DNA of 33,377 bases from positions 1 to 33,377 of IMG/VR virus record IMGVR_UViG_3300037063_000241; one strand, written 5' to 3'. Source of the DNA: a virus. Made by a program: the position numbers and the translations under genes. Positions within the stretch are counted from its first letter, which is position 1, and each line of letters opens with the position of its first letter. Below, piece by piece: positions 1 to 6,947 of this stretch. The notes under the pieces are model-generated. The model did not search any database. It saw only the letters and a list, made by a program, of their open reading frames with translations, and was not told where the DNA came from.

Positions 1-152
1 CGCCAGGCGGCGGCGTCGCGCAGCTCGCGCCGGGGAACGAGACGACGATCCTGCGCGCGCAGCGCCTCCCGGCGGAGAACCACATCTCGATCGTGAACTG
101 CGGCCCGGTCCGGAAGGCGATCCTCGCCGCCGTGCTGAAGGCGGCCGCATGA
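1..152 (+). CDS. 3' end of an unidentified CDS (5' truncated by window)
   Basis: An open frame enters from the left edge and stops with TGA at 150-152. The 49 visible residues begin PGGGVAQLAPGNETTI and end in an Ala/Lys-rich helix. The stop overlaps the ATG of the next gene (ATGA), so it belongs to the same rightward operon. The piece around NHISIVNCGPVRKAI could be the C-terminal His region of an alpha/beta hydrolase, but this is a guess from a short fragment. Confidence 0.6.
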   Translation, partial: PGGGVAQLAPGNETTILRAQRLPAENHISIVNCGPVRKAILAAVLKAAA

Positions 153-373
153 TCGCGCGCGCCGTCACCGTCACCCTCCTCGCCGTCGTCGGTTTCGTCA
201 TCCTGCTCGCGCAGGCCGACGACTCAGACCGCGCGGCGTGCCACGCCGACGCCGTCAAGTTCTGCCCGCACGCGCTCGCCGGCGGACCGTTCAGCGTCGC
301 CGGTTGCTTGTCGGCGAACAAGGCGAAGTTGTCGCCGCGCTGCCGCGCGGTTCTCGAAGCCCACGGACTTTAA
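149..373 (+). CDS. small exported Cys-rich protein
   Basis: 74 aa. The N-terminal hydrophobic stretch (residues 4-21) looks like a signal peptide or anchor. The mature part has four Cys, in CHADAVKFC and later in AGCLS and PRCRA. This spacing resembles the small Cys-rich-repeat proteins (GLG1/Cys_rich_FGFR-like) common in Rhizobiales, which have no settled function. Its start overlaps the previous stop (ATGA). It sits at the head of the secreted/lysis block, so an envelope role is inferred only from context. Confidence 0.7.
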   Translation: MIARAVTVTLLAVVGFVILLAQADDSDRAACHADAVKFCPHALAGGPFSVAGCLSANKAKLSPRCRAVLEAHGL

Positions 374-392
374 CAGGGAGAAGAAGACCACC

Positions 393-929
393 ATGAAGAC
401 GATCTTGACGAAGCTGGCGATCGCGACGCTCGCGCTGTCCCTCGCCGCCCCGGCCTTCGCGCAGACGAAGACCGCCGCCGGCAAGCCGGCGGCGACGACC
501 GCGAAGCTGACGACCGCCCAGGCGATCGCCAACCAGGTCGCGCTCCTGCAATCCTTCACCGTCGACGACCTCCAGGCTGCGCTCGCCGACGCCCAGGCGC
601 AGACGCCGCCCGACACTATCGCGGCGAACTGCTACTCCGCGCTGATCCCGGTCGTTCAGTCGAACCTGGCCAATCCTCTGCCGGCCGGCCTCGGCGGTTT
701 CCAAGCCCTGCAGAAGACCCGCGACCTCCAGAACATGGTGGCGAACATCCAGTCGCCGAACGGGCCGCTCGCGCCGCTGGTGACCGCGTGCGCGCCGCTG
801 ATCTTGTCCGTGCAGAACGTCCTCGTCGGCCTCGGGCTCAAGGCCGGGCTGGTGAGCGGCGTCGCGGCGAGCGGCGGCCTCGCGCTGCCCATCGCGCTGC
901 CGGGGCTTTCCGCGCTCGGCGGTCTCTGA
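393..929 (+). CDS. exported protein of unknown function
   Basis: 178 aa with a clear Sec signal peptide (Lys-rich start, hydrophobic core, AFA-Q cleavage site near residue 23). The mature protein is Ala/Leu-rich and helical, with single Cys residues near NCYSAL and TACAPL that could pair. The C-terminus is a hydrophobic Gly/Leu/Ala tail (GLALPIALPGLSALGGL). An AGGGAGAAG ribosome site precedes the ATG. I do not recognise the family. Placement before a holin candidate suggests a periplasmic factor made late in infection. Confidence 0.75.
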   Translation: MKTILTKLAIATLALSLAAPAFAQTKTAAGKPAATTAKLTTAQAIANQVALLQSFTVDDLQAALADAQAQTPPDTIAANCYSALIPVVQSNLANPLPAGLGGFQALQKTRDLQNMVANIQSPNGPLAPLVTACAPLILSVQNVLVGLGLKAGLVSGVAASGGLALPIALPGLSALGGL

Positions 930-969
930 TCGAACTCTTCCGCGTCCGTTTCAACAGGAGAACTTCACC

Positions 970-1317
970 ATGGCCGACACCGACGGCGGAGCGCCCGCCA
1001 AGACTTCCATGTTCGGCGCCTTCGACACCCAGCCGATCATCGCGATCGTCATCATCCTCGCGTTCATCGTCCTCGTCCTGATCTGGATGCTGCACACGCC
1101 GTCCGGCGATGCCTCGCAGCTAGCTCTGCTCAACGCGCTGATCATGGTCGTCGGCACGGCGTTCATGACGATCGTCAACTACTACTTCAGCTCGTCGAAG
1201 GGCTCGACGGGGAAGGATAGCACCATCGCGGCGCTCGCCTCCGGCAACGGCGCGCCCGCGGTTCCGGCGACGCCGGTCGTCCCCGCCACCGCGGCGGCTC
1301 CGCCTGCGGGAGGCTGA
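970..1317 (+). CDS. small membrane protein, holin candidate
   Basis: 115 aa. It has two predicted membrane segments (about residues 22-42 and 52-72), a short charged N-terminus, and after the second segment the motif NYYFSSSKGSTGKDSTI. That YF-x-S-S-KGS pattern is frequent at the end of the membrane part of phage holin-like proteins. The tail is a Pro/Ala-rich disordered extension. The start has a good SD (AGGAG). It is one of three membrane proteins in the lysis block, so which one is the holin is open. Confidence 0.7.
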   Translation: MADTDGGAPAKTSMFGAFDTQPIIAIVIILAFIVLVLIWMLHTPSGDASQLALLNALIMVVGTAFMTIVNYYFSSSKGSTGKDSTIAALASGNGAPAVPATPVVPATAAAPPAGG

Positions 1318-1320
1318 ACC

Positions 1321-1602
1321 GTGGACGCCGTCAAGATCGCCGGGGTCTTCGTGCCGGAACTTCCGGCGCAGGCCCCGACCATCGCCAAGGGGATCGCCTC
1401 GGCGAAGAAGATTCGCGCGGCGCTCGCTCCCGCGCTCGACCGGATCGAGGCCAACGAGCCGGCCTTCCTCGAGATGGCGGAGGCCGCCGGTCATCTCAAC
1501 GATCTGCTTCCCGACATCGCGAACGCGCTCAAGGCCTGCGACGCCATGGAAGCGATCGTTGAGAAGTACGCCGCCAGGATCGCGGAGGCGACGAAGCCAT
1601 GA
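1321..1602 (+). CDS. small helical protein, unknown
   Basis: 93 aa, GTG start three bases after the upstream stop. The sequence is Ala/Glu/Lys-rich and helical with no membrane segment or Cys pair (one Cys in LKACDAME). Its stop overlaps the start of the lipase-like gene (ATGA), so the two are probably translated together. No family recognised. A partner or chaperone of a lysis protein is possible but unsupported. Confidence 0.65.
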   Translation: MDAVKIAGVFVPELPAQAPTIAKGIASAKKIRAALAPALDRIEANEPAFLEMAEAAGHLNDLLPDIANALKACDAMEAIVEKYAARIAEATKP

Positions 1603-2291
1603 CTCAGATGTTGCGACGCATCGTCTTCGGCGAGCCGCGACCGGGCGGTCCGCAGTTCGCCGCGTTGCTGAAGAAGCTCGACGAGAGCGTGAGCTACCGC
1701 AACAGCGTCGGGCACGAGCACGATCGGGTCACGGAGGTCCCCTTCACCATCCCGGTCCCCGACCTCGACTTCCAGCAGCCGTCGCCGCTCGTCGACGTCT
1801 CCTCGCCGGCCGACCCGAAGGACCCGTGGGGCATCTTCTCGCTTCACCACATGCAGCTCTACGATTCGGCGGCGGCGTCCTTCGCCGACCCCGTCCACCG
1901 CGAGTGCGCTAGGCTCTGCCGCGCGATCTACGCTTACCCCGGCGACCCGCCGGAGCCATGGGACGCGACGTCGACGACCGACGGCGTGGTCTGGGCCGTC
2001 CGGTTCGAGGGCGACCTGGCCTACGTCGTCTTCCGCGGCTCCGACGATCTCCTCGACTGGCTTCGCGACCTGACCGGCCTGGACCTCGACGTGCTGATCG
2101 CGCGCGTGCTGCGGCACGAGACCTTCGGTCCGATGTGGGACGGCTTCGTGCTCGGGATGATCGACGCCTGGGCGGCGATCAAGGCTCAGGTGCAGTGGCA
2201 CAAGGAGGTCGTCTTCACCGGCCACTCGCTCGGCGCGGCGCGCGCCGACGTCGCCGCCGGCTACGCGCTGACCGACGCGATGGTCGCATGA
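1599..2291 (+). CDS. class-3 lipase-like hydrolase with circularly permuted domain order
   Basis: 230 aa. The family (Lipase_3, alpha/beta hydrolase) normally runs oxyanion strand (FRGS), nucleophile elbow (GHSLG), strand FGxPrPG, Asp loop, then His near the C-terminus. Here the C-terminal half comes first: FGEPRPG (10-16), SYRNS (32-36), HDRVTEVPF with Asp42, and HHMQLY with His83/84. The N-terminal half follows: YVVFRGS (142-148) and TGHSLGAA with Ser210. The protein stops 20 residues after the nucleophile. All three catalytic residues are present. The ATGA-coupled start makes the reading frame credible. It may act on host membrane lipid, as suggested by the lysis context. Confidence 0.85.
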   Translation: MTQMLRRIVFGEPRPGGPQFAALLKKLDESVSYRNSVGHEHDRVTEVPFTIPVPDLDFQQPSPLVDVSSPADPKDPWGIFSLHHMQLYDSAAASFADPVHRECARLCRAIYAYPGDPPEPWDATSTTDGVVWAVRFEGDLAYVVFRGSDDLLDWLRDLTGLDLDVLIARVLRHETFGPMWDGFVLGMIDAWAAIKAQVQWHKEVVFTGHSLGAARADVAAGYALTDAMVA

Positions 2292-2401
2292 ACGGGTCTT
2301 CAGAGGTTCCGCGGAGCGTCGAGTGAAAGTTCCGGCGAGAATCATCGCGGCGTCGAATCGTGGTAATGCTCACGCATCGCAACCGGGGGAACGATGCAGC
2401 C

Positions 2402-2716
2402 ATGGAAGCGTTTCTTCTTCACATCGGGATCAACCCCTCGGACGCCTTCGCGGCGTTCACCGGCGGCGTCTGCGCCGCGCTGGCAACCCAGGGCTCGAAG
2501 CCGACGCTGCTAGGCGTGATCAGCTCGATCGTCGTCGGCACCGGCGTCGGTTCCTACGGAGGCCAGGTGTTGCCGAGTTACGTCGGCGCCAAGCCGAGCG
2601 GCTTCGCGACGATGGTCATCGGGTTTTCCGGCCTGCCGATCCTGCTGCTCTTTCGAGCCGGCTTCACGAAGGCGCTCAAGATCAGGTTGTCGATCGCCGA
2701 ACGGAAAGGAGAATGA
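2402..2716 (+). CDS. small membrane protein, holin-like
   Basis: 104 aa from ATG 2402; upstream in-frame GTG 2360 is less likely. It has Gly-rich hydrophobic segments (about 15-30, 37-58 and 68-86) and a basic C-terminal tail (KALKIRLSIAERKGE). The pattern of a short N-terminal amphipathic helix, glycine-rich membrane helices and a charged tail fits phage holins. The SD before it is weak (GGGGGA about 13 bases upstream). It could also be a spanin-like or superinfection protein. Confidence 0.6.
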   Translation: MEAFLLHIGINPSDAFAAFTGGVCAALATQGSKPTLLGVISSIVVGTGVGSYGGQVLPSYVGAKPSGFATMVIGFSGLPILLLFRAGFTKALKIRLSIAERKGE

Positions 2717-2720
2717 TTCG

Positions 2721-3200
2721 ATGTATGACGTCGTGAGCCTTTACCTCAGCGACGAGATGGTGCGCTACGTCGTCGTCTGGACGATCGCCGTCTCCGCGCT
2801 GATGGTCTTCGTCATGGCCTTCGCGGTGACGCGCGGCGCCGGCTTCGGTTGTCCTCTCGCCCTCCTCCGCGGCGCTCAGCGCGTCTTCCTGTGCGCGCTC
2901 GCGATCTCGCTGGCGTACGTCGGAGCCTTCATCGCGGAGTACGCCGCCGACGCCGTTCCGCTCGGACCGTTGCTGATCCTGTTCCTCTGCTTCATGACGT
3001 CGACGTTGATCTCCGGAATCCGTCACCTGCTGGCCCCGGCGGTCGCCATCGACAACACCTGGGACGGTACCTGGCGCTTTCTTCGGGAGAAGGCGCGGAA
3101 CGTGTTGCTCGATCAGGGGCCGCCGCGTATGGTGCCGCCCGTGCGGCAGCGGGAGGTTTCCTCGCGTTGCCGTCGCCCTCCTTGGGCGTTTCCTCCCTAG
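2721..3200 (+). CDS. membrane protein with three predicted segments
   Basis: 159 aa, with predicted membrane segments near residues 14-36, 50-72 and 80-100, then a soluble basic C-terminal part ending in an Arg/Pro-rich tail. The AGGAG site lies in the end of the preceding gene. No family recognised. Three membrane proteins in a row next to exported muralytic enzymes suggests a holin/antiholin set. The last 25 residues (QREVSSRCRRPPWAF) look low quality and may be an unselected extension into the terminator. Confidence 0.65.
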   Translation: MYDVVSLYLSDEMVRYVVVWTIAVSALMVFVMAFAVTRGAGFGCPLALLRGAQRVFLCALAISLAYVGAFIAEYAADAVPLGPLLILFLCFMTSTLISGIRHLLAPAVAIDNTWDGTWRFLREKARNVLLDQGPPRMVPPVRQREVSSRCRRPPWAFPP

Positions 3201-3206
3201 ACTTGG

Positions 3207-3231
3207 GCCGCTCTCCGGGGCGGCTCTTTTC
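3207..3231 (+). terminator. probable rho-independent terminator
   Basis: GCCGC (3207-3211) pairs with GCGGC (3220-3224) around an 8-base loop, followed by TCTTTTC. It sits just after the stop at 3200. The stem is short but GC-rich, so strength is moderate. Confidence 0.55.
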
Positions 3232-3374
3232 TTGTGTCGACGGCCCCGGCCCGGTCGGGTAGATTCCCCGAATCGGCAAAACCAAGCACAGGGACCAACA
3301 CCATGAAATGGCTTGCCCTTTCCTCGCGGCCGCGCCTCTTCGGCGCCGAGTGACGCGAACGCTGTCCTGAAAAC

Positions 3375-3851
3375 ATGATCTTGCTCGCGCGGCTGGCAAC
3401 GGCCGGGCTTTGCGCTGCCGTCCTCACGGCATCCGCACAAGCCGCCACGATCACCTCGAAGGCCGGAGGCCGGGCATCGGTCTCCCCGCGCTACGCCGCG
3501 CGGTTCCAAGCCTTCGTCAACGACCTCGAAGCCCACGGGGCCGTCGTCAAGTTCATGGGCGGCTACCGCTCCGGCGTCTGCGGTCAGGCGAACAAGCACC
3601 CCTGCGGGATGGCGCTCGACGTCTGCCAGCTCTCCCGGGGCGTCGTCGCCCGTGGCCAGGTCTGGGGCGGCCGCAAGCAGCCGGACTGCCGCCTCCCCGA
3701 CAAGGCGGAGATGAGCGCGATCGCGCGCGCCCACGACCTGTTCTCCGGCGGCGACTGGTGCCGGCCGGACGACTACGGCCACGTCGAGGCCGGCGGTTCC
3801 GTCGCCTGCGGTCACCGCTGGACCGGCCGGGAATGGGCCCGGGCGCAATGA
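3375..3851 (+). CDS. exported M15-type peptidoglycan peptidase (endolysin candidate)
   Basis: 158 aa. The signal peptide is cleaved near AQA-A (residue 23). The body carries the metallopeptidase M15 pattern: YRSGVCGQ, then H75-PCG-MA-LD82 (the H-x2-G-x-A-x-D zinc motif), and YGHVEAG with H136 and E138. M15 enzymes cut peptide cross-links or stem peptides of peptidoglycan. Six Cys in the mature part could form disulfides, fitting a periplasmic location. Sec export would let it reach the wall without a classical holin pore. No strong SD precedes the ATG. The 170 bases before it hold only a terminator and a 16-codon ATG frame (3303) with no support. Confidence 0.82.
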   Translation: MILLARLATAGLCAAVLTASAQAATITSKAGGRASVSPRYAARFQAFVNDLEAHGAVVKFMGGYRSGVCGQANKHPCGMALDVCQLSRGVVARGQVWGGRKQPDCRLPDKAEMSAIARAHDLFSGGDWCRPDDYGHVEAGGSVACGHRWTGREWARAQ

Positions 3852-4054
3852 GCCCGGCCGTCAGCTTCGCCGCGACGGTGATCGGTCTTCCCTTGGGGAT
3901 GACGCTGCTGCTCGGTTGGGATCAGCCCGTCAGACGACAAGCGATCGGCTTCGGCCTCCTCGCGGCGGACATGACGGTCCTGTGGGGCGGCATCAACGAC
4001 GTGTTCGGCAGCGGCGTCGGTGCCGGGATGAGGATGTTCTTCGGAATCTACTGA
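3848..4054 (+). CDS. small membrane protein
   Basis: 68 aa, start coupled to the peptidase stop (ATGA). Two hydrophobic stretches (about 5-23 and 33-47) are separated by QPVRRQ, giving a hairpin topology, and it ends in GMRMFFGIY. No family recognised. Coupling to the endolysin candidate and adjacency to a transglycosylase suggest a lysis accessory (holin, antiholin or spanin part). Confidence 0.6.
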   Translation: MSPAVSFAATVIGLPLGMTLLLGWDQPVRRQAIGFGLLAADMTVLWGGINDVFGSGVGAGMRMFFGIY

Positions 4055-4069
4055 GGAGAGAAACCCCCG

Positions 4070-5074
4070 ATGAAGATCACGACCTTCGCGATCGCGGCCG
4101 TTTTTATGCAAATCTTATGCGGGGCGGCGGCGGCACGATCTCACCCGCCGGCGGCGGTCCAGGACTATCTCGACGCGGCGACCTGGGCGACGTACCACCC
4201 GGACGCCGTTTCGGCGGTCCCCCACCGGCTCCGCGCCGCCCGGCATCGCTGGAAACGGCCCGCCACGGCCCGCAGGCGGCCGCCGGTGAGCGTTCCTCTG
4301 GAAGCGACGAAGCCTGCTCCCCGGCCGATCGCTTCGGCGGAGGCCCCGTCCCCGGCCGACGGCGCGCCGATCGTGAGACCGACGATCCTGGCCGACTACG
4401 CCTACGCCGAATCGGTCCCGGAGAAGCCGGCGCTGATCGCCCTGGCCGAGCTCAAGCCGATCCCGGTCGGCTCCCCCCGGGAGGAGGTCGACCGCGCCGC
4501 CGACGCTTTCGGGCTGGACCGCCGGTTCATGCGGACCGTTGCCAGGATCGAGTCGGACTTCCAGCCGACGCAGCGGACCGGGTCCTACGTCGGGCTCTTC
4601 CAGCTCAGCCGGCACGAGTTCGACAAGTACGGAGCCGGCTCGATCACGAACGCCCGGGACAACGCGGTCGCCGCCGCCTTCAAGTTCGTCGTCGAGGCCG
4701 TCGAGTTCGAGAGCGCGACGGGCAAGATCCCGACCTTCAGCGACCTCTACCTGATCCACCAGCAGGGCGAGCAGGGAGCCGCCGAGCACGTCGCCCATCC
4801 CGAGCGGCTCGCGTGGCGCTCGATGTGCGCGACCGACGAGGGCAAGCAGAAGGGTGAGGGATGGTGCAAGCGCGCGATCTGGGGAAACACGCTTCCCGCG
4901 ATCAAGCGCCTCTGGCGGTCGGTGGAGAACCTGACCTCCGGCGCGTTCGTCGAGATGTGGCGATCGCGCGTCGCCGACTTCACCGGAGCGACCGTGGCAT
5001 CTCACCATCAGGCGGCGGCGCGGCCGCGCTACGCCCGCCGACGTTGGCGCCACGCGCACTACGCCAAGTCGTGA
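4070..5074 (+). CDS. exported SLT-type lytic transglycosylase
   Basis: 334 aa. Signal peptide (to about residue 22), then a Pro/Ala/Arg-rich linker (about 50-130), then a catalytic domain with ARIESDF (catalytic Glu161), GSYVGLFQLS (171-180, equal to the GxxGLmQi motif) and NARDNAVAAA (194-203). A second conserved block around WGNTLPAIKRLWRSV and a basic C-terminal tail follow. The family cleaves glycan strands between MurNAc and GlcNAc. A GGAG site precedes the ATG. It probably works with the M15 peptidase on the wall during lysis. A virion-borne role is less likely because of the signal peptide. Confidence 0.85.
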   Translation: MKITTFAIAAVFMQILCGAAAARSHPPAAVQDYLDAATWATYHPDAVSAVPHRLRAARHRWKRPATARRRPPVSVPLEATKPAPRPIASAEAPSPADGAPIVRPTILADYAYAESVPEKPALIALAELKPIPVGSPREEVDRAADAFGLDRRFMRTVARIESDFQPTQRTGSYVGLFQLSRHEFDKYGAGSITNARDNAVAAAFKFVVEAVEFESATGKIPTFSDLYLIHQQGEQGAAEHVAHPERLAWRSMCATDEGKQKGEGWCKRAIWGNTLPAIKRLWRSVENLTSGAFVEMWRSRVADFTGATVASHHQAAARPRYARRRWRHAHYAKS

Positions 5075-5205
5075 CCGCCGCCGTCGCCGTCGGGCTGATC
5101 GGTGCCGGGATCGTCGTGGCCGCGCTGCTGATAGCGATCCACATGGAGCAGGCGGACCGGCCGCCGCCGACCCACGGATGGCTGACACCGCCGCCGGCGG
5201 GTTGA
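5071..5205 (+). CDS. small single-pass membrane protein
   Basis: 44 aa with a GTG start overlapping the upstream stop (GTGA). One hydrophobic segment (residues 2-24) precedes a short polar tail (MEQADRPPPTHGW). It is the last gene of the lysis block. Size and topology fit a small lysis regulator, but no family is recognised. Confidence 0.55.
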   Translation: MTAAVAVGLIGAGIVVAALLIAIHMEQADRPPPTHGWLTPPPAG

Positions 5206-5294
5206 AGAGGGCTTGCGCCCAGGGTTCCGATCTAGTAAAAGGCCGACGCGAGCACGCAGCGTTGCGTAGAGTTTTCCTCAGGATGGAAGCCCCC

Positions 5295-5332
5295 ACGCGG
5301 GCGTCGGATCACTCCGGCGCCCGCGTTCTTTT
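5295..5332. terminator. strong hairpin terminator between convergent operons
   Basis: ACGCGGGCG (5295-5303) pairs with CGCCCGCGT (5318-5326), with an inner GGA/TCC pairing in the loop, followed by TCTTTTC. It ends the rightward block (last stop 5205). The leftward operon stops at 5332, right beside it, so the hairpin may also help terminate that strand, though the T-run is on the + strand only. Confidence 0.75.
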
Positions 5333-5550
5333 CAACGCTGAGCCGCGATCCCGAACCTCGGGACGACGGGTTGCTGGGCTTGGCCGATCAGACCCTTCCT
5401 GACGGTCATGGTGATCGTCGCGCCGTCGCAGATGGACAGGTGGGCCGCGTCGGTGACGAAGTAGGCGAGCGGCGGCGGGTTGAAGATCGGCGCGCCGATG
5501 ACGCCGAAGGTGAAGCCGACGACCACGGCCATGATGAGCAAGCGGGTCAT
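5332..5550 (-). CDS. small exported or membrane-anchored protein
   Basis: 72 aa with a signal-like N-terminus (residues 3-20, ending GVIGAP), a single Cys (ICDGA) and a short beta-rich C-terminal part. It has a good SD (TGAGGAAACG), and that SD contains the stop codon of the upstream radical SAM stub. It is the last gene of the leftward operon. Function unknown. Confidence 0.65.
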   Translation of the reverse strand: MTRLLIMAVVVGFTFGVIGAPIFNPPPLAYFVTDAAHLSICDGATITMTVRKGLIGQAQQPVVPRFGIAAQR

Positions 5551-5559
5551 TTCGTTTCC

Positions 5560-5736
5560 TCAACGATGCTGCGGGACGTGCGTCGCCAGCGGCACGTAGC
5601 AATAGGCGCACTTGTGGCCGCAGCCGCGGTAAGGGTTCGTCGCCAGCGGCGCGTACTCCCCGGCCTCGCCCGCCGGCCGGTAGATGACGTCGGCGCCGGG
5701 GACCTTCGGCTGGTCTAGCGTATACTTGTTGGTCAT
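5560..5736 (-). CDS. 58-aa N-terminal stub of a radical SAM protein
   Basis: The protein ends PYRGCGHKCAYCYVPLATH plus a few residues. C39-x3-C43-x2-C46 is the [4Fe-4S]/SAM cluster motif, in the RGCGHxCxYCY setting typical of SPL-like and phage radical SAM proteins, which are normally several hundred residues long. The stop comes 12 residues after the motif, and no continuation is found in other frames. The start overlaps the previous stop (ATGA) and the stop lies inside the next gene's SD, so the short form is neatly built into the operon. It might bind an iron-sulfur cluster; it cannot be a complete enzyme. Confidence 0.75.
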   Translation of the reverse strand: MTNKYTLDQPKVPGADVIYRPAGEAGEYAPLATNPYRGCGHKCAYCYVPLATHVPQHR

Positions 5737-5942
5737 GGGATCGGCTCCAGGTTGTTCCGGACGTAGACCTCGGTCTCGACGAAGACGTCGACCAGCGCGC
5801 GGTGAGCGGGCTTGAGCCTGATCGTCTCGCCAGTTCGGACGAAGGTCGATCCGCCGTGGCGGACGACGAGCGTTGCCGGGCCAACGTCGAGCGTCCCGAG
5901 GCGGACGTCGCGCTCGTTTATCAAAACGGCTCTGCGCATCAT
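5733..5942 (-). CDS. small beta-rich protein, unknown
   Basis: 69 aa, starting ATGATG with the first ATG overlapping the upstream TGA. The sequence looks like one small beta barrel (VRLGTLDVGPATLVVRHGG, then TGETIRLKPAHRALVDVFV). No Cys or membrane segment. Function unknown. Its stop overlaps the radical SAM stub start. Confidence 0.65.
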   Translation of the reverse strand: MMRRAVLINERDVRLGTLDVGPATLVVRHGGSTFVRTGETIRLKPAHRALVDVFVETEVYVRNNLEPIP

Positions 5943-6121
5943 CGCTTCGCCCTTTTCTTCGCCTTCCGCTTCACCGGCTTCTTGCCCGACGTCGCCGGCA
6001 GCTTGGCCGCCAACCCTGCGGCCAGTTCTTTGTCCGAAGGCAATGCGACGGGACGACGGGAAGCGAGTCGCTCTCGCAGGTCTCGCAGCGCCTGCTCGCG
6101 CGGGCCTATAGACTTGCTCAT
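5939..6121 (-). CDS. small basic protein with GPREQ-type N-terminus
   Basis: 60 aa. The N-terminus MSKSIGPREQALRDLRE matches that of the gene at 20182-20445 (MSNAPGPREQQLRAMRE), so the two share a small helical module. The C-terminus is a Lys/Arg tail (GKKPVKRKAKKRAKR) suited to nucleic-acid binding. Coupled on both sides by 4-base overlaps. Function unknown. Confidence 0.65.
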   Translation of the reverse strand: MSKSIGPREQALRDLRERLASRRPVALPSDKELAAGLAAKLPATSGKKPVKRKAKKRAKR

Positions 6122-6309
6122 CGCGTTTTCTCCCTTTCTTTCGGCGCGTCGGGTTCCTGCCGAAGCTGGGACAGAACTTCCGCGAGCGCAGCGCCAATGA
6201 TCTCGGCGAACATCCGGTTCGATGATTTATCGTCGGTCGCCATTCCTCGCTTCTTGTATTGGCGCATCGATTCGGCGACGAACAGCCCGGCGATTTCCTC
6301 TGGCGTCAT
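6118..6309 (-). CDS. small helical protein, unknown
   Basis: 63 aa from ATG 6309, chosen because it overlaps the upstream stop (ATGA) as elsewhere in this operon; an in-frame ATG at 6348 lies inside the HNH gene. Acidic N-terminus (MTPEEIAGLFVAESM), then SSNRMFAEIIGAALAEVLSQL. No recognised family. Confidence 0.6.
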   Translation of the reverse strand: MTPEEIAGLFVAESMRQYKKRGMATDDKSSNRMFAEIIGAALAEVLSQLRQEPDAPKEREKTR

Positions 6310-6947
6310 GGCGATTTCCTCCCGTTGATCTTCCGGCCCTTCGGCCATCTGCTGGCGCTCCGGAGCGGTCGCGACTTCATTTTCGGCGCCGATTTGGTAA
6401 CGGCAAAACGGAGGCTAATTTTGCCAGAATCAGATACGCCGACTGAATAGAGGCGCGGGCGGTCGGCTTTCTTCCGCTTTGGGCACCTAACCTTGACGCC
6501 AGAATCGGAAGTGCGCTTGACCTGGGACGGCCTTCTCGGTGCGCGGCTTGCGTTCCCGCACGGAAAGAACGTGACCTTGTCGATGCTGTCGACCGGCGGT
6601 CCGGTGACGACGATTCGGTTCGGGTTCTCAAATTCTGCATAGAGCGCGGCCGCGAGCGCAAACGGATCGACGCCGATCCGGCGGAAGAATCCCTTCTCGC
6701 TGGTTCGGTGAAGGCTATCCGGCGCATCGAGATGGCACCGCGTGCAAAGGGGAACGGCCCAACGGTCACTTGCGGTCTCCCCGCCGCCGGTTTCCCGTTT
6801 TCCGCGCTCGGGGCACGCCCGCCGAAGGTGAGCCGCCTGGACCGGCGGCCACTGACCGCAGCCGCAGCACGGCTGCGTCCGGACGAAGGCCAGGAAAGCC
6901 TTGTCCTCCTGCCGCGGCTCCCGCTGGCGCAAGGTTCCCCCCCTCAC
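6306..6947 (-). CDS. HNH-type nuclease-like protein (DUF968-like zinc fold)
   Basis: 213 aa from GTG 6947, which overlaps the upstream stop (GTGA). The N-terminal part has QPCCGCGQ, VQAAHLRR, then SDRWAVPLCTRCHLDAPDSLHR, a paired-Cys treble-clef arrangement of HNH endonucleases seen in phage genes. The segment after it (FFRRIGVDPFALAAALY) is also usual for the family. The C-terminal 90 residues are basic and unlike the family core. Likely a DNA nuclease in phage recombination or host DNA attack; activity is not proven by sequence. Confidence 0.75.
   Translation of the reverse strand: MRGGTLRQREPRQEDKAFLAFVRTQPCCGCGQWPPVQAAHLRRACPERGKRETGGGETASDRWAVPLCTRCHLDAPDSLHRTSEKGFFRRIGVDPFALAAALYAEFENPNRIVVTGPPVDSIDKVTFFPCGNASRAPRRPSQVKRTSDSGVKVRCPKRKKADRPRLYSVGVSDSGKISLRFAVTKSAPKMKSRPLRSASRWPKGRKINGRKSP

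Noticed and set aside
1599-2291. Lipase permutation as an artefact of cutting a circular genome
   Set aside because: The break would have to coincide with the window ends. Here the gene lies inside the window and is coupled to its upstream neighbour.
3303-3353. 16-codon ATG frame (MKWLALSSRPRLFGAE) upstream of the peptidase
   Set aside because: No SD, no coupling to a neighbour and no conservation that I can judge; not listed as a gene.
2682-3848. Long minus-strand open frame across the lysis block
   Set aside because: Arg/Gly/Asp-rich shadow of the real + strand genes, including the clear M15 peptidase. High GC produces many such frames.
4115-5296. 393-codon minus-strand frame opposite the transglycosylase
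   Set aside because: The + strand encodes a recognisable SLT domain with signal peptide; the minus frame has shadow composition and no motif.
5733-6197. Longer version (154 aa) of the gene at 5733-5942
   Set aside because: The extension reads through two other coupled genes in a shifted frame. The ATG overlapping the upstream stop is the better start.
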